64,000 nt of DNA, from the NCBI RefSeq assembly GCF_003852235.1, contig NZ_CP027732.1, positions 1,302,001-1,366,000 on the forward strand, written 5' to 3'. Of this stretch, positions 24,383 to 33,265 are shown piece after piece. Position 1 is the first letter of the stretch. Each line of letters begins with the position of its first letter. Position numbers and translations under genes: made by a program. The notes beneath the pieces were generated by a model, which saw only the letters and a program-made list of their open reading frames with translations, was not told where the DNA came from and searched no databases. The DNA is from Pseudomonas sp. R4-35-07. GTDB lineage: Bacteria; Pseudomonadota; Gammaproteobacteria; Pseudomonadales; Pseudomonadaceae.

Positions 24383-25102
24383 ATGAGCCACGCCGTCTCC
24401 CGCTTGCGTACCGAGCGCCTGGCCCGAGCCGTCAGGCCTTTCCTTAATCGGGGATCGCGTGCCGAGCGGTGCACCGGTTGCCGAGTGATTCCCGAGTATT
24501 GCCTGTGCGCATGGCGACCAACGGTTCAGGCCAACGCTGCCATGTGCCTGTTGATGCACGACGTCGAACCGATGAAGCCCAGTAACACCGGCTGGCTGAT
24601 CGCCGACGTTATCGACGACACCACGGCGTTCGCCTGGTCGCGCACTGAAGTCGATCCGGGCCTGCTCACCTTGCTGGCCGATCCGCAGTGGCAGCCGTAC
24701 ATCGTGTTCCCCGGCGAATTCGTGGCGCCCGAGCGGGTGGTCAGCGCGGTGAATACCCAGGCGGGCAAGCGCCCACTGTTCATCCTGCTGGACGGCACTT
24801 GGAGCGAAGCGCGCAAGATGTTTCGCAAGAGCCCCTATCTGGAGCATTTGCCTGTGCTGAGCCTGGCGCCGGAGCAGCTGTCACGCTACAAGTTGCGCCG
24901 CTCCAAGCGTGATGATCATTTCTGCACCGCCGAGGTTGCCGCGCTGTGTCTGGAGTTGGCCGATGATCAGCTCGCCAGCGAAGTCCTGGACGCCTACCTT
25001 GATGTATTCAGTACGCACTACCTGGCCGCCAAGTTTCAATTGCCTCTGGATGCGACGGACAGTGTTCACACGCGTTTGGCGCCTTATATCCCGGCAGCCT
25101 GA
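24383..25102 (+). CDS. DTW-domain tRNA-uridine aminocarboxypropyltransferase
   Basis: 239 aa. The N-terminal zinc-like cluster is CTGCRVIPEYCLC. The namesake DTW region appears as LDGTWSEARKM, and SRYKLRRSKRDDHFCTAE completes the family pattern. TapT-type enzymes add the 3-amino-3-carboxypropyl group to uridine 47 of tRNA. ATG 24383 is preferred; ATG 24371 is also possible, and neither has a clear ribosome site. Confidence 0.88.
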   Translation: MSHAVSRLRTERLARAVRPFLNRGSRAERCTGCRVIPEYCLCAWRPTVQANAAMCLLMHDVEPMKPSNTGWLIADVIDDTTAFAWSRTEVDPGLLTLLADPQWQPYIVFPGEFVAPERVVSAVNTQAGKRPLFILLDGTWSEARKMFRKSPYLEHLPVLSLAPEQLSRYKLRRSKRDDHFCTAEVAALCLELADDQLASEVLDAYLDVFSTHYLAAKFQLPLDATDSVHTRLAPYIPAA

Positions 25103-25354
25103 CCCGTCGACGTTGGCATGATGGCACCTTAATCGCGTAACCCGCTAAAATCCCCATGGGCGTAGCGCTTGACCCCCCAGGCTGCGCTGGGCATGCTGGG
25201 CGCCGATTGGGGCGCTAGCTTGGTTTTTCGACGTTGTTTCGCATGTTTTTGACGTTGAGCGTGCCCCGTGGCGATGGCTGCCTGGCTGTTGCCTTGTGTA
25301 CTGGCGGACCCTGAACCCATCAGGGCTCCCCTAAAAAACAGGATCATTTAATCA

Positions 25355-26005
25355 ATGGCCACATACGAAATCCTGATAGCCGATGACCACCCGCTGTTTC
25401 GCAGTGCGCTGCATCAGGCCGTAACCCTGGGCCTTGGCCCGGACGTGCGACTGGTCGAAGTCGCCAGCATTGCCGAGCTGGAAGCCCGCCTGACTGAAAA
25501 ATCCGACTGGGACCTGGTGCTGCTCGACCTGAACATGCCCGGTGCCTATGGTTTTTCGGGGCTGGTGCTGCTGCGCGGGCAATATCCGCAGATTCCCGTG
25601 GTGATGGTCTCGGCCCAGGAAGACGCCGATGTGGTGGTGCGCTCCAAGGAGTTCGGCGCCAGCGGCTTCATTCCCAAGTCCAGCGCGATGGAAGATATCC
25701 AAAAGGCTGTGCGTGCCGTACTGGACGGCGATGTGTCCTGGCCACCGCAAGCGTTTGAAGAAATCAACGTGTCCGAGGAAGCCAAGGCGGCCCGTGATGG
25801 CTTGGCCAGTTTGACGCCCCAGCAGTTCCGGGTGTTGACCATGGTCTGCGAGGGTTTGTTGAACAAGCAGATTGCCTACGAGCTGAGCGTGTCGGAAGCG
25901 ACCATCAAGGCCCACGTCACGGCGATTTTCCGTAAGTTGGGGGTGCGAACGCGCACCCAGGCGGCGTTGCTCTTGCAACAACTTGAGTCAATTTCGCAGC
26001 ATTAA
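25355..26005 (+). CDS. erdR: LuxR-family response regulator ErdR
   Basis: 216 aa. The receiver domain has ADDHPLFR at the N-terminus, phosphoacceptor Asp in LLDLNMPG and the switch/Lys region SGFIPKSSA. The LuxR HTH has LTPQQFRVLTMVCEGLLNKQIAYELSVSEATIKAHV. ErdR (PA3604 in P. aeruginosa) controls genes for ethanol oxidation and acetate use. Adjacency to dgkA is the same as in P. aeruginosa and supports the name. No sensor kinase lies nearby. Confidence 0.9.
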   Translation: MATYEILIADDHPLFRSALHQAVTLGLGPDVRLVEVASIAELEARLTEKSDWDLVLLDLNMPGAYGFSGLVLLRGQYPQIPVVMVSAQEDADVVVRSKEFGASGFIPKSSAMEDIQKAVRAVLDGDVSWPPQAFEEINVSEEAKAARDGLASLTPQQFRVLTMVCEGLLNKQIAYELSVSEATIKAHVTAIFRKLGVRTRTQAALLLQQLESISQH

Positions 26006-26080
26006 GTTACAACCGGTTCACGCTTTTTTGACTTTGCGTGATCTAGCTTCCCCACTTCTTTGGTTCAGTTGCCTACATCT

Positions 26081-26443
26081 ATGTCGCCTTTCAAGGGTCA
26101 AACCGGTATCAAACGTATCTTCAACGCAGGAGGCTATTCCCTGGATGGCCTGCGCGCGGCTTTCACCGGCGAGGCGGCGTTCCGCCAGTTGGTACTGCTG
26201 AACGTCATCCTGATTCCGTTGAGTTTTTTCTTGCAGGTCAGCCGCGTCGAACGGGCGTTGCTGATTGCCGTGTGCCTGCTGGCGCTGATCGTCGAATTGC
26301 TCAACTCGGCGGTGGAGGCGGCGATCGACCGCATTTCCCTGGACCGCCACCCGCTGTCGAAAAACGCCAAGGACATGGGCAGCGCCGCGCAATTCGTGGC
26401 CTTGACCATGATCACGCTGGTGTGGGCGGTCATTCTGATCTAA
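26081..26443 (+). CDS. dgkA: Diacylglycerol kinase DgkA
   Basis: 120 aa with three membrane helices. The signature is ELLNSAVEAAIDRIS, and conserved KNAKDMGSAAQF follows. It recycles diacylglycerol produced when membrane-derived glucans are decorated, so it links functionally to opgD further along. ATG 26081 places the conserved KGQTGIKRIFNAGGYSLDGLRAA region at the N-terminus; a TTG 21 bp upstream is unlikely. Confidence 0.95.
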   Translation: MSPFKGQTGIKRIFNAGGYSLDGLRAAFTGEAAFRQLVLLNVILIPLSFFLQVSRVERALLIAVCLLALIVELLNSAVEAAIDRISLDRHPLSKNAKDMGSAAQFVALTMITLVWAVILI

Positions 26444-26446
26444 CGA

Positions 26447-27373
26447 TCAGGCGATGCTCGGCAATACGATTTCGTCGCTGCGCTGAACCCCGGCGGTAAA
26501 AGCGCGGCACAGTTCCAGGAACTCGCGCATCGCCGAGGTCTGGTACTTCTGCTTATGCCAGATAAAGTAGAACTGCCGGGCCAGGTCCAGGTCCGGGGTT
26601 TCTACCGGCACCAGGCTGCCACGCCGGAACGCATCGCGCAGTGCCAGTCGCGAAATGCAACCAATCCCCAAACCCGACTCCACTGCTCGTTTGATCGCCT
26701 CGGTGTGTTCCAGCTCCAGGCGGATATTCAGTACGCTGCGGTGATGGCGCATAGCCTGATCAAATGTCAGGCGCGTGCCTGAGCCTTGTTCCCGCAGGAT
26801 CCACGCCTCATGGGTCAGCTCATCCATGCTGGCCATGCCACGCTTGGCCAAGTGATGCTGGGGCGCGCAGAACACCACCAGTTCATCCTCCACCCAGGTC
26901 TGCACTTCGATGTCCGGATGGCTGCAATCGCCTTCAATCAGACCCAGGTCAATTTCGTAATGCGCCACCTGATGCACGATATGTGCAGTGTTTTGCACAT
27001 GCAGTTTCACCTGACTCTCGGGGTGCTGCTGCATGAAGCTGCCGATCAGCAGGGTGGCCAGGTAATTGCCGATGGTCAGGGTGGCGCCCACGGCCAGTGA
27101 GCCAAAGCCGGACTTGCCGTTGAGCAGGTCCTCGATCTCCTTGGCCTGGTCCAGCAGGGCCACCGCTTGAGGCAGCAATTGATGCCCGAGCGCATTGAGG
27201 CTCAGGCGTTTGCCGGCGCGGTCGAATAATTGGCAGCTGGATTGACGCTCCAGCTCGGTAATCGACGTGCTGGCGGCGGATTGGGATAAGGCCAGAAGGC
27301 CAGCAGCGCGGGAGACGCTTTCCTGCTGGGCGACGGCGACGAAGACTTGCAGTTGACGGAGAGTGAATCGCAT
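26447..27373 (-). CDS. finR: LysR-type regulator FinR
   Basis: 308 aa. The N-terminal winged HTH is MRFTLRQLQVFVAVAQQESVSRAAG...SQSAASTSITELE, followed by a LysR substrate-binding domain. It is divergent from fpr. FinR activates fpr in response to superoxide and related stress in P. putida, and this finR-fpr arrangement is conserved. The start was placed at ATG 27373 because upstream codons lie in the divergent promoter region. Confidence 0.9.
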   Translation of the reverse strand: MRFTLRQLQVFVAVAQQESVSRAAGLLALSQSAASTSITELERQSSCQLFDRAGKRLSLNALGHQLLPQAVALLDQAKEIEDLLNGKSGFGSLAVGATLTIGNYLATLLIGSFMQQHPESQVKLHVQNTAHIVHQVAHYEIDLGLIEGDCSHPDIEVQTWVEDELVVFCAPQHHLAKRGMASMDELTHEAWILREQGSGTRLTFDQAMRHHRSVLNIRLELEHTEAIKRAVESGLGIGCISRLALRDAFRRGSLVPVETPDLDLARQFYFIWHKQKYQTSAMREFLELCRAFTAGVQRSDEIVLPSIA

Positions 27374-27385
27374 ATCGATATAACC

Positions 27386-27398
27386 GATAACCCTTATC
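27386..27398. promoter_or_regulatory. Candidate LysR (FinR) box between finR and fpr
   Basis: GATAA-CCC-TTATC is a perfect dyad in the 124-bp divergent intergenic region. LysR regulators usually bind such T-N11-A palindromes. The link to FinR is inferred. Confidence 0.45.
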
Positions 27399-27497
27399 TT
27401 AATAATCCAGTTAACAGATATTGTCGCCGCCATTAGAATGCTGTGCAATTGCGCACTTCACCTGTGGCGCAGGCCCATTTCCAGGAGTCCCCCGTAC

Positions 27498-28277
27498 ATG
27501 AGCAACATGAACCACGAGCGTGTCCTCAGTGTTCATCACTGGAACGACACTCTGTTCAGCTTCAAGTGCACCCGCGATCCGGGTCTGCGCTTCGAGAACG
27601 GTCAGTTCGTGATGATCGGCCTGCAACAGCCCAACGGCCGCCCGCTCATGCGCGCCTACTCCATTGCCAGCCCGAACTGGGAAGAGCATCTGGAATTCTT
27701 CAGCATCAAGGTGCCGGATGGCCCGCTGACCTCCCAGTTGCAGCATTTGAAGGAAGGCGACGAGATCATCATCAGCAAAAAACCGACAGGCACCCTGGTG
27801 CTTGACGATTTGAAGCCGGGTAAACACCTGTACCTGCTCAGCACCGGCACGGGCCTCGCGCCATTCATGAGCGTGATCCAGGACCCGGAGACCTACGAGC
27901 GTTTCGAAAAAGTGATCCTGTGCCACGGCGTGCGTTACGTCAACGAAGTCGCCTACCGCGAATTCATCACCGAGCACTTGCCGCAGAACGAATTCTTCGG
28001 CGAGGCCCTGCGTGACAAGTTGATCTACTACCCGACTGTGACCCGCGAGCCGTTCGAAAACGAAGGCCGCCTGACCGACCTGATGCGCAGCGGCAAGCTG
28101 TTCAGCGACATCGGCCTGCCACCGATCAACCCCGAAGACGACCGCGCCATGCTGTGCGGTAGCCCAAGCATGTTGGACGAGACCAGCGAAGTGCTGAACA
28201 GCTTCGGTCTGAAAGTTTCGCCGCGCATGCGTGAGCCGGGTGATTATCTGATCGAGCGTGCGTTCGTCGAAAAATAA
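27498..28277 (+). CDS. fpr: Ferredoxin-NADP+ reductase Fpr
   Basis: 259 aa. FAD-binding motif RAYSIASP and NADP-binding LLSTGTGLAPFMS are visible, plus the C-terminal CGSPSMLDET and aromatic-free tail ERAFVEK typical of subclass IA bacterial enzymes. It moves electrons between NADPH and ferredoxin/flavodoxin for Fe-S repair and oxidative stress defence. CAGGAG lies before the ATG. It may be a partner for FdxA-type ferredoxins. Confidence 0.95.
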   Translation: MSNMNHERVLSVHHWNDTLFSFKCTRDPGLRFENGQFVMIGLQQPNGRPLMRAYSIASPNWEEHLEFFSIKVPDGPLTSQLQHLKEGDEIIISKKPTGTLVLDDLKPGKHLYLLSTGTGLAPFMSVIQDPETYERFEKVILCHGVRYVNEVAYREFITEHLPQNEFFGEALRDKLIYYPTVTREPFENEGRLTDLMRSGKLFSDIGLPPINPEDDRAMLCGSPSMLDETSEVLNSFGLKVSPRMREPGDYLIERAFVEK

Positions 28278-28289
28278 AACGCGATCAAA

Positions 28290-28323
28290 AAATGTGGGAG
28301 GGGGCTTGCCCCCTCCCACATTT
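28290..28323. repeat. REP inverted repeat after fpr
   Basis: AAATGTGGGAGGGGGC and its reverse complement are separated by 2 bp. The GTGGGAGGGGGCTTGCCCCC core is the abundant REP sequence of P. fluorescens; another pair occurs at 49062-49156. It may also act as a terminator between the convergent fpr and trmO. Confidence 0.85.
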
Positions 28324-28332
28324 GTTTCCGGT

Positions 28333-29028
28333 TTATTTGGCCGGCACCACTTCCAGCACACAAATCAGCCCCGCCTCGGGATAGTGCCAACGCACATCCA
28401 CATCCCAGAACTGCACACCGTATTCACGTTCAGGCCCGGGCGTCTGGTAGGCAGGACGCGGGTCCTGCGCCAGGCACTGATCGATCAACTCCACCAACGG
28501 CTCCCCAAGACGCTGCGCATGGCCCTGGGCCTGTTGCAGTGCAGTCTTGAGCCACTGCACGCCAATCAGTTGCGGCGCACCGCTGGCGATGCCGTTGGTG
28601 GCGGTCTCAACGCTGTCGGCATAGGGCACATACGGCTTGATATCCAGCACCGGCGTGCCATCGAGCAAATCGATCCCGGAAATCCACAGGCGCCCCGGTT
28701 CTACCTTGTCCAGCTTTACCACCGACTGGCCGATGCCATTGGGCCGATGGGTCGCGCGGGTGGCGAATACGCCCATGGCGGTGTTGCCGCCCAGGCGTGG
28801 CGGGCGCACTTTAAGGCGTGGCTTGTCTTCCAGCGCCTGGTGGAACAGAAACAGCAGCCACACATGGCTGACCTGTTCCAGGCCCTGCACGGCTTCGCCG
28901 CCATCGAACGGCGCCACCAGCTCCAGCACACCACGGGCGGCCGGCGCCAGTTGCGGCTGGCGCGGGATAGCGAACTTCTCCTTGAAGCAGGAGCGTACGA
29001 AGCCGACGGGCGCGACCTGATAACTCAT
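28333..29028 (-). CDS. trmO: tRNA (t6A37) N6-methyltransferase TrmO
   Basis: 231 aa. The YaeB/TrmO core includes PVGFVRS, FAIPRQPQL, HVWLLFLFH, RPPRLGG and ATRATHRPNGIGQS, then LDGTPVLDIKPYVPYAD. It methylates N6 of t6A in some tRNA-Thr. Downstream of the DUF1456 gene by 3 bp on the same strand. Confidence 0.92.
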   Translation of the reverse strand: MSYQVAPVGFVRSCFKEKFAIPRQPQLAPAARGVLELVAPFDGGEAVQGLEQVSHVWLLFLFHQALEDKPRLKVRPPRLGGNTAMGVFATRATHRPNGIGQSVVKLDKVEPGRLWISGIDLLDGTPVLDIKPYVPYADSVETATNGIASGAPQLIGVQWLKTALQQAQGHAQRLGEPLVELIDQCLAQDPRPAYQTPGPEREYGVQFWDVDVRWHYPEAGLICVLEVVPAK

Positions 29029-29031
29029 GGC

Positions 29032-29493
29032 TTACGCGCGAACCCGCAGCGTCAGCCCCTTGAGGAAGTTGCGCAGCAACTGGTCACCACAGGTGCGGTA
29101 GTTGGTGTGACCGAACTTGCGGAACAGCGCGCTCAGCTCCGGCTTGGACACCGGGAACTCGGCAGCCTTGAGGATGGCGTGCATGTCGTCTTCCTTCAAT
29201 TCGAAGGCCACGCGCAGTTTTTTCAGGATGATGTTGTTGGTCACCGGGGTTTCGATCGGCTGCGGCGGACGGCTTTCGTCCTTGCCGCGCTTGAACATGA
29301 CCAAGCCATCGAGGAAATGCGCCATCACCTCATCCGGGCAGAACACAAAGCCTTCTTCCTCATCTTTCTTGAGGTAAGTCAGCAGGTCTTCCTTGGTTAC
29401 GTCCATGCCGCCGAGCTTGATGATCTCGACCATCTTGTTGTCGCTGATGTCGAGCATGTAGCGCACGCTGCGCAGTACGTCGTTGTGAATCAT
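29032..29493 (-). CDS. YehS-like DUF1456 protein
   Basis: 153 aa with two repeats of the DUF1456 fold: NDVLRSVRYMLDISDNKMVEIIKLGG and NNIILKKLRVAFELKEDDMHAILKAA. Function unknown. ATG 29493 begins MIHNDVLRS, matching the family start. It is cotranscribed with trmO. Confidence 0.88.
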   Translation of the reverse strand: MIHNDVLRSVRYMLDISDNKMVEIIKLGGMDVTKEDLLTYLKKDEEEGFVFCPDEVMAHFLDGLVMFKRGKDESRPPQPIETPVTNNIILKKLRVAFELKEDDMHAILKAAEFPVSKPELSALFRKFGHTNYRTCGDQLLRNFLKGLTLRVRA

Positions 29494-29563
29494 GGTGGGC
29501 AATCCTGGTTTTCAACGGGGTAGACACTGCCCAGTCAGGCAGTGTCGGGAAAAGGGCACCGGC

Positions 29564-30274
29564 TTAGAACTTCTCTTTGCCGGACAGGTAACGCCATTGG
29601 CCCACGGGCACCTTGCCAATGGAGACGCCACCGATGCGAATGCGACGGATGGCGACGACTTTCAAGCCAACGGCTTCGCAGAACAGCGCGATCACCCCCG
29701 GCTGCGGGTTTTTCAGCGCAAACCGCAGGCGGTTCTCGTTCTGCCAGCTGGCTTTCACGGCCGGCAGCTCCTTGCCTTTGTAGGTCAGGCCGTGGTTCAG
29801 GCGGTTGAGGCCGTGGGCGGCCATGTCGCCCTCGACTTCCACCACGTATTCCTGCTCGATCTTGGCGGCATCGGCGGTCAACTTGCGCAGAATCTTCCAA
29901 TCCTGGGTGAACACCAGCAGGCCGCTGGCCTTGGCTTGCAGGTCGGCACTGGCGGTCAGGCGCAGGAAGTGACCCTTGAGCGGGCGCTTGCTGAAGCGGT
30001 GCTCTTCCGACAGCGTCTCGGCGCTGATCGACGCCATGGCCGTCTCGGCGTCCATGCCCGCCGGAGCGTGCAGCAGGATGGTCACCGGCTCAGGCACGGT
30101 GGCTTTGGCTTGCGGGTCCAGCTCGACCTTTTGGGTGGTGACCTTGAACTGCGGTTCGTCGATCACTTCACCGTCCACCGAGACCCAGCCGCCTTCGATA
30201 AACAGCTCAGCCTCCCGACGGGAGCAACCGACCAGTTCGATAAGGCGTTTGGAGAGGCGTATGGGGTCAGTCAT
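29564..30274 (-). CDS. RsuA/RluF-family pseudouridine synthase-like protein with altered catalytic motif
   Basis: 236 aa. An N-terminal S4 RNA-binding domain (RLSKRLIELVGCSRREAELFIEGGWVSVDG) precedes the RsuA-type fold with a C-terminal RRIRIGGVSIGKVPVGQWR. The normal active-site motif is R-L-D-x-x-(S/T)-x-G-L-L. Here the aligned segment reads A-D-L-Q-A-K-A-S-G-L-L, with Gln where the catalytic Asp is expected. It may have lost the synthase reaction or use a nearby Asp. It may still bind rRNA. Confidence 0.8.
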   Translation of the reverse strand: MTDPIRLSKRLIELVGCSRREAELFIEGGWVSVDGEVIDEPQFKVTTQKVELDPQAKATVPEPVTILLHAPAGMDAETAMASISAETLSEEHRFSKRPLKGHFLRLTASADLQAKASGLLVFTQDWKILRKLTADAAKIEQEYVVEVEGDMAAHGLNRLNHGLTYKGKELPAVKASWQNENRLRFALKNPQPGVIALFCEAVGLKVVAIRRIRIGGVSIGKVPVGQWRYLSGKEKF

Positions 30275-30384
30275 GACAAGGGCCGTAACAAAAGGGGGCG
30301 GCTATTGTACCTGTGTGGGGCCGGTTAATCCCGGCCCCATTTCAGCGCGGTGCTTTATTGATAAAGCCCGATCAACAGGTGGGG

Positions 30385-30855
30385 TCAGCCACTGCCTAAG
30401 TGCTGTTGCTGGCGCAGGCGCATATGCAGCAACGGATAAGGCTGGCCCAGGCCGTCGTGTTCCGTGCGTCCGATCACTTCAAAGCCTTGCTTGAAGTAGA
30501 ACCCCAGCGCTTGCGGATTCTGCTCGTTCACGTCCAGCTCATCGGCATTCATGCACTCGATCGCATAGCGCAGCAATTGCCGGCCCAGGCCCTGGCCTCG
30601 AAAGGGTGGGTCGATAAACAGCATTTCGACCTTGCCCGAAGCCACTCCGGCGAACCCGGTGATGCGTTGGCGCGCGTCCTTGGTGCAGATCAGCATCACG
30701 GCGTCCAGATAGCGAGTCAGCACCTGATTTTTCAGGCGCAGGATGTAGCTGTCCGGCAAGAAGTCGTGGGTAGCCCGCACCGAAGCCTCCCAAATACGTG
30801 TCAACTCTGGGTAGTCGCAGGTGTTAGGTGTGTGGATGACCGAATGCTGACGCAT
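30385..30855 (-). CDS. GNAT-family acetyltransferase
   Basis: 156 aa. It has an acetyl-CoA binding signature FRGQGLGRQLLRYA, the upstream strand VEMLFIDPPFRG and the C-terminal GFYFKQGFEVIGRTEHDGLG (YjaB/YiaC-like). The substrate is unknown. It is separated from rimO by a bidirectional terminator. Confidence 0.87.
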   Translation of the reverse strand: MRQHSVIHTPNTCDYPELTRIWEASVRATHDFLPDSYILRLKNQVLTRYLDAVMLICTKDARQRITGFAGVASGKVEMLFIDPPFRGQGLGRQLLRYAIECMNADELDVNEQNPQALGFYFKQGFEVIGRTEHDGLGQPYPLLHMRLRQQQHLGSG

Positions 30856-30904
30856 GCCCGCGACCCTTTGCCTTAATGGGACTGATGGGCAAAACGATAG
30901 ACGT

Positions 30905-30943
30905 AAAAAAGCCCCGCATCCTGTTCAGGAGCGGGGCTTTTTC
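30905..30943. terminator. Bidirectional terminator between rimO and the GNAT gene
   Basis: AAAAAAGCCCCGC (30905-30917) pairs with GCGGGGCTTTTT (30931-30942). T runs exist on both strands. Confidence 0.9.
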
Positions 30944-30955
30944 ATTTTTTTACAA

Positions 30956-32296
30956 TCAATCGCGCTTTTCAGCCCACAAGTCGTACTCGTCGGCGTCAGT
31001 CACCGTGCACCACACCTTGTCGCCTGGTTTCAAGCCGCTGGCATCGTCGATAAACACGTTACCGTCGATTTCCGGTGCATCGAAGAAGCAACGGCCAACC
31101 GCGCCTTGCTCGTCGACTTCGTCGATCAGCACTTCGATCTCCTTGCCGATGCGCAATTGCAGGCGCGCCGAGCTGATCGCCTGCTGGTGCGCCATGAAGC
31201 GCTCCCAACGGTCTTGCTTGACGTCGTCCGGCACCACGGCCAGGTCCAGCAGGTTGGCCGGAGCGCCTTCAACCGGCGAGTACTGGAAGCAGCCGACGCG
31301 GTCCAACTGGGCCTCGGTCAGCCAGTCCAGCAGGTACTGGAAGTCTTCTTCGGTTTCGCCAGGAAAACCGACGATAAAGGTCGAGCGAATGATCAGGTCC
31401 GGGCAGATTTCGCGCCAGTTCTTGATGCGCGCCAGGGTCTTGTCTTCGAAGGCCGGGCGTTTCATGGCCTTGAGCACCTTGGGGCTCGCGTGCTGGAACG
31501 GGATGTCCAGGTAAGGCAGGATCTTGCCGGCGGCCATCAATGGGATCAGCTCGTCAACGTGCGGGTACGGGTAAACGTAATGCAGGCGCACCCACACGCC
31601 CAGGCTGCTCAAGGCTTCGCAGAGTTCGGTCATGCGAGTTTTCACCGGCGCGCCATTCCAGAAACCGGTGCGGTATTTGACGTCGACGCCATAGGCGCTG
31701 GTGTCCTGAGAAATCACCAACAGCTCTTTCACGCCGGATTTGACCAGGCGCTGGGCTTCGTCCAGCACGTCGCCGACCGGACGACTGACCAGCTTGCCGC
31801 GCATCGACGGAATGATGCAGAAGCTGCAGCTGTGGTTGCAGCCTTCGGAAATCTTCAGGTAAGCGTAGTGACGCGGGGTCAGCTTGATGCCTTGCGGCGG
31901 CACCAGGTCGATCAGCGGGTTGTGGTCCTGGCGCGGCGGCACCACGGCGTGTACGGCGTTGACCACCTGCTCGTACTGCTGCGGGCCGGTCACGGCGAGC
32001 ACGCTTGGGTGGACGTTGCGGATATTGCCTTCTTCCACGCCCATGCAGCCGGTCACGATGACCTTGCCGTTTTCCTTGATGGCTTCGCCGATCACTTCCA
32101 AGGACTCAGCCTTGGCCGAGTCGATAAAGCCGCAGGTGTTGACCACCACCACGTCGGCGTCCTGGTAAGTGGACACGACGTCATAGCCTTCCATACGCAG
32201 TTGCGTGAGGATGCGCTCGGAGTCAACCAGAGCCTTCGGGCAACCCAGGGATACAAAGCCGACCTTGGGGTTGGCTTTTGCGATGGTGGTGGACAT
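30956..32296 (-). CDS. rimO: Ribosomal protein S12 methylthiotransferase RimO
   Basis: 446 aa radical-SAM enzyme. The N-terminal UPF0004 domain has [13 protein letters not shown] and NTCGFID cysteines. The radical-SAM cluster is CNHSCSFC, and the C-terminal TRAM domain is present. It adds a methylthio group to Asp of ribosomal protein S12. The start at ATG 32296 gives [14 protein letters not shown]. The first 60 bases and the upstream region are duplicated about 1.5 kb away (33778-33954). Confidence 0.96.
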   Translation of the reverse strand: MSTTIAKANPKVGFVSLGCPKALVDSERILTQLRMEGYDVVSTYQDADVVVVNTCGFIDSAKAESLEVIGEAIKENGKVIVTGCMGVEEGNIRNVHPSVLAVTGPQQYEQVVNAVHAVVPPRQDHNPLIDLVPPQGIKLTPRHYAYLKISEGCNHSCSFCIIPSMRGKLVSRPVGDVLDEAQRLVKSGVKELLVISQDTSAYGVDVKYRTGFWNGAPVKTRMTELCEALSSLGVWVRLHYVYPYPHVDELIPLMAAGKILPYLDIPFQHASPKVLKAMKRPAFEDKTLARIKNWREICPDLIIRSTFIVGFPGETEEDFQYLLDWLTEAQLDRVGCFQYSPVEGAPANLLDLAVVPDDVKQDRWERFMAHQQAISSARLQLRIGKEIEVLIDEVDEQGAVGRCFFDAPEIDGNVFIDDASGLKPGDKVWCTVTDADEYDLWAEKRD

Positions 32297-32464
32297 GTCT
32301 AACCTCGGTATTGAATGACGCCGCCAGTCGGGCACGACACGGCGGTACACGGGCGTTTGTGACGCCTCTGATCAAAAAGTGCGCAATTCTAGCGGCGGGC
32401 CACGCACTTGACCAGCTTTATGCGGGGAAATGCGACGAGTGCTGCGCTTTACCTGCGCGCCGTT
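32238..32464. repeat. Direct repeat copy A (rimO 5' end and upstream region)
   Basis: It is nearly identical to 33782-33954 over the first 20 codons of rimO and about 110 bp upstream. It differs by several substitutions and contains 54 bp (near 32343-32396) missing in copy B. Together the two copies flank the toxin-antitoxin insertion. Confidence 0.9.
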
Positions 32465-32747
32465 CTGGTCGAGATCAGGCAGCACACCGGATTGCGCTTT
32501 CGCGTCCTGGATCAACTTTATGTCGGCGTAAAAGCGCCGTTCTTCTACAGCCTGGTCGCTGGTTACCAAGACATGGCAGCGTCGTTCTGCGCAAAGGCGC
32601 TCTAAGTCAAAGCTTGGTAGATGGCTTGGGAGAAGGAAGGCCATGGTTTACGTGGGCTATGGCCAAGTCTTTCAGGTTCACCGGTTTGCACAAGTGTGCA
32701 CACTGCTGCCCTGTGGATGACCAGGTACGAGCTATGTCTGCGGGAGG
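32465..32747. other. Unassigned stretch inside the rimO-kup insertion
   Basis: About 280 bp between repeat A and the broken toxin gene. A minus-strand ORF (32372-32644, 90 codons) extends into repeat A. It resembles nothing I know and has no clear ribosome site, so it is not called. No terminator or transposase remnant is seen. Confidence 0.4.
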
Positions 32748-33256
32748 TTAGTTTCGTGCATCTAACATCTGGATGAAGGTTGCGGTAGAAAGTACCAAGC
32801 GAAGGGGGCTATTCGTGGATGGCACAAACCCTAACTTACGTTGGTAGTAATCCGCAGCATCTTGGTCTTTTGCATCGACGATCACAAAAGCTACACCAGA
32901 CTGCTTGGAAACCGTGTACACGCGACGGAAGAAGTCAGACATCAATCTCTGGCCGAGCCCCTTGCTTTGAGCACCCTTGTCGATCGCCAGACGACTCAAA
33001 AGCACTGCCGGCATAGGATACCGAGGCATTTTCTTTTTTGGTCATCGCTTAGCGCTTCAAGGGCTACAGAGGCATTCGCTAGGGTGTAATAGCCCAGCAG
33101 CGTCCCATCTTCGACGTACATGAATGTGCGGGAGACGTTTCGCTTTTGGTCTTGCCCTGCGTGCTGGGCAATGTACGTGTTCAAGGCTGGGTGCGCCCCG
33201 CAATCAAATGCAGAACGATCAATCGACTTGTCGAAGTCGACGGTGATGAAGTCCAT
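32748..33256 (-). pseudogene. TacT-like GNAT toxin, split by a one-base frameshift
   Basis: The first frame (33256 to 32996) encodes a TacT-type N-terminus: FDCGAHPALNTYIAQHAGQDQKR and TLLGYYTLANASVALEAL. The second frame (to 32748) supplies the acetyl-CoA site AVLLSRLAIDKGAQSKGLGQRLM and VDAKDQDAADYYQRKLGF. They overlap at an A-rich tract (minus strand CAAAAAAGAAAATG). One extra A there, or a -1 shift, would give a continuous protein of about 169 aa. TacT toxins acetylate aminoacyl-tRNA. It is probably inactive unless recoding occurs. Confidence 0.82.
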
Positions 33257-33265
33257 TAACAGCCC

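Noticed and set aside
28258..29523. Plus-strand ORF of 421 codons across trmO and the DUF1456 gene
   Set aside because: Both minus-strand genes have clear families and starts; the plus frame runs through the REP and has no homology I recognise.
32372..32644. 90-codon minus-strand ORF in the rimO-kup insertion
   Set aside because: Half of it lies in the duplicated non-coding rimO upstream region and it has no known domain.
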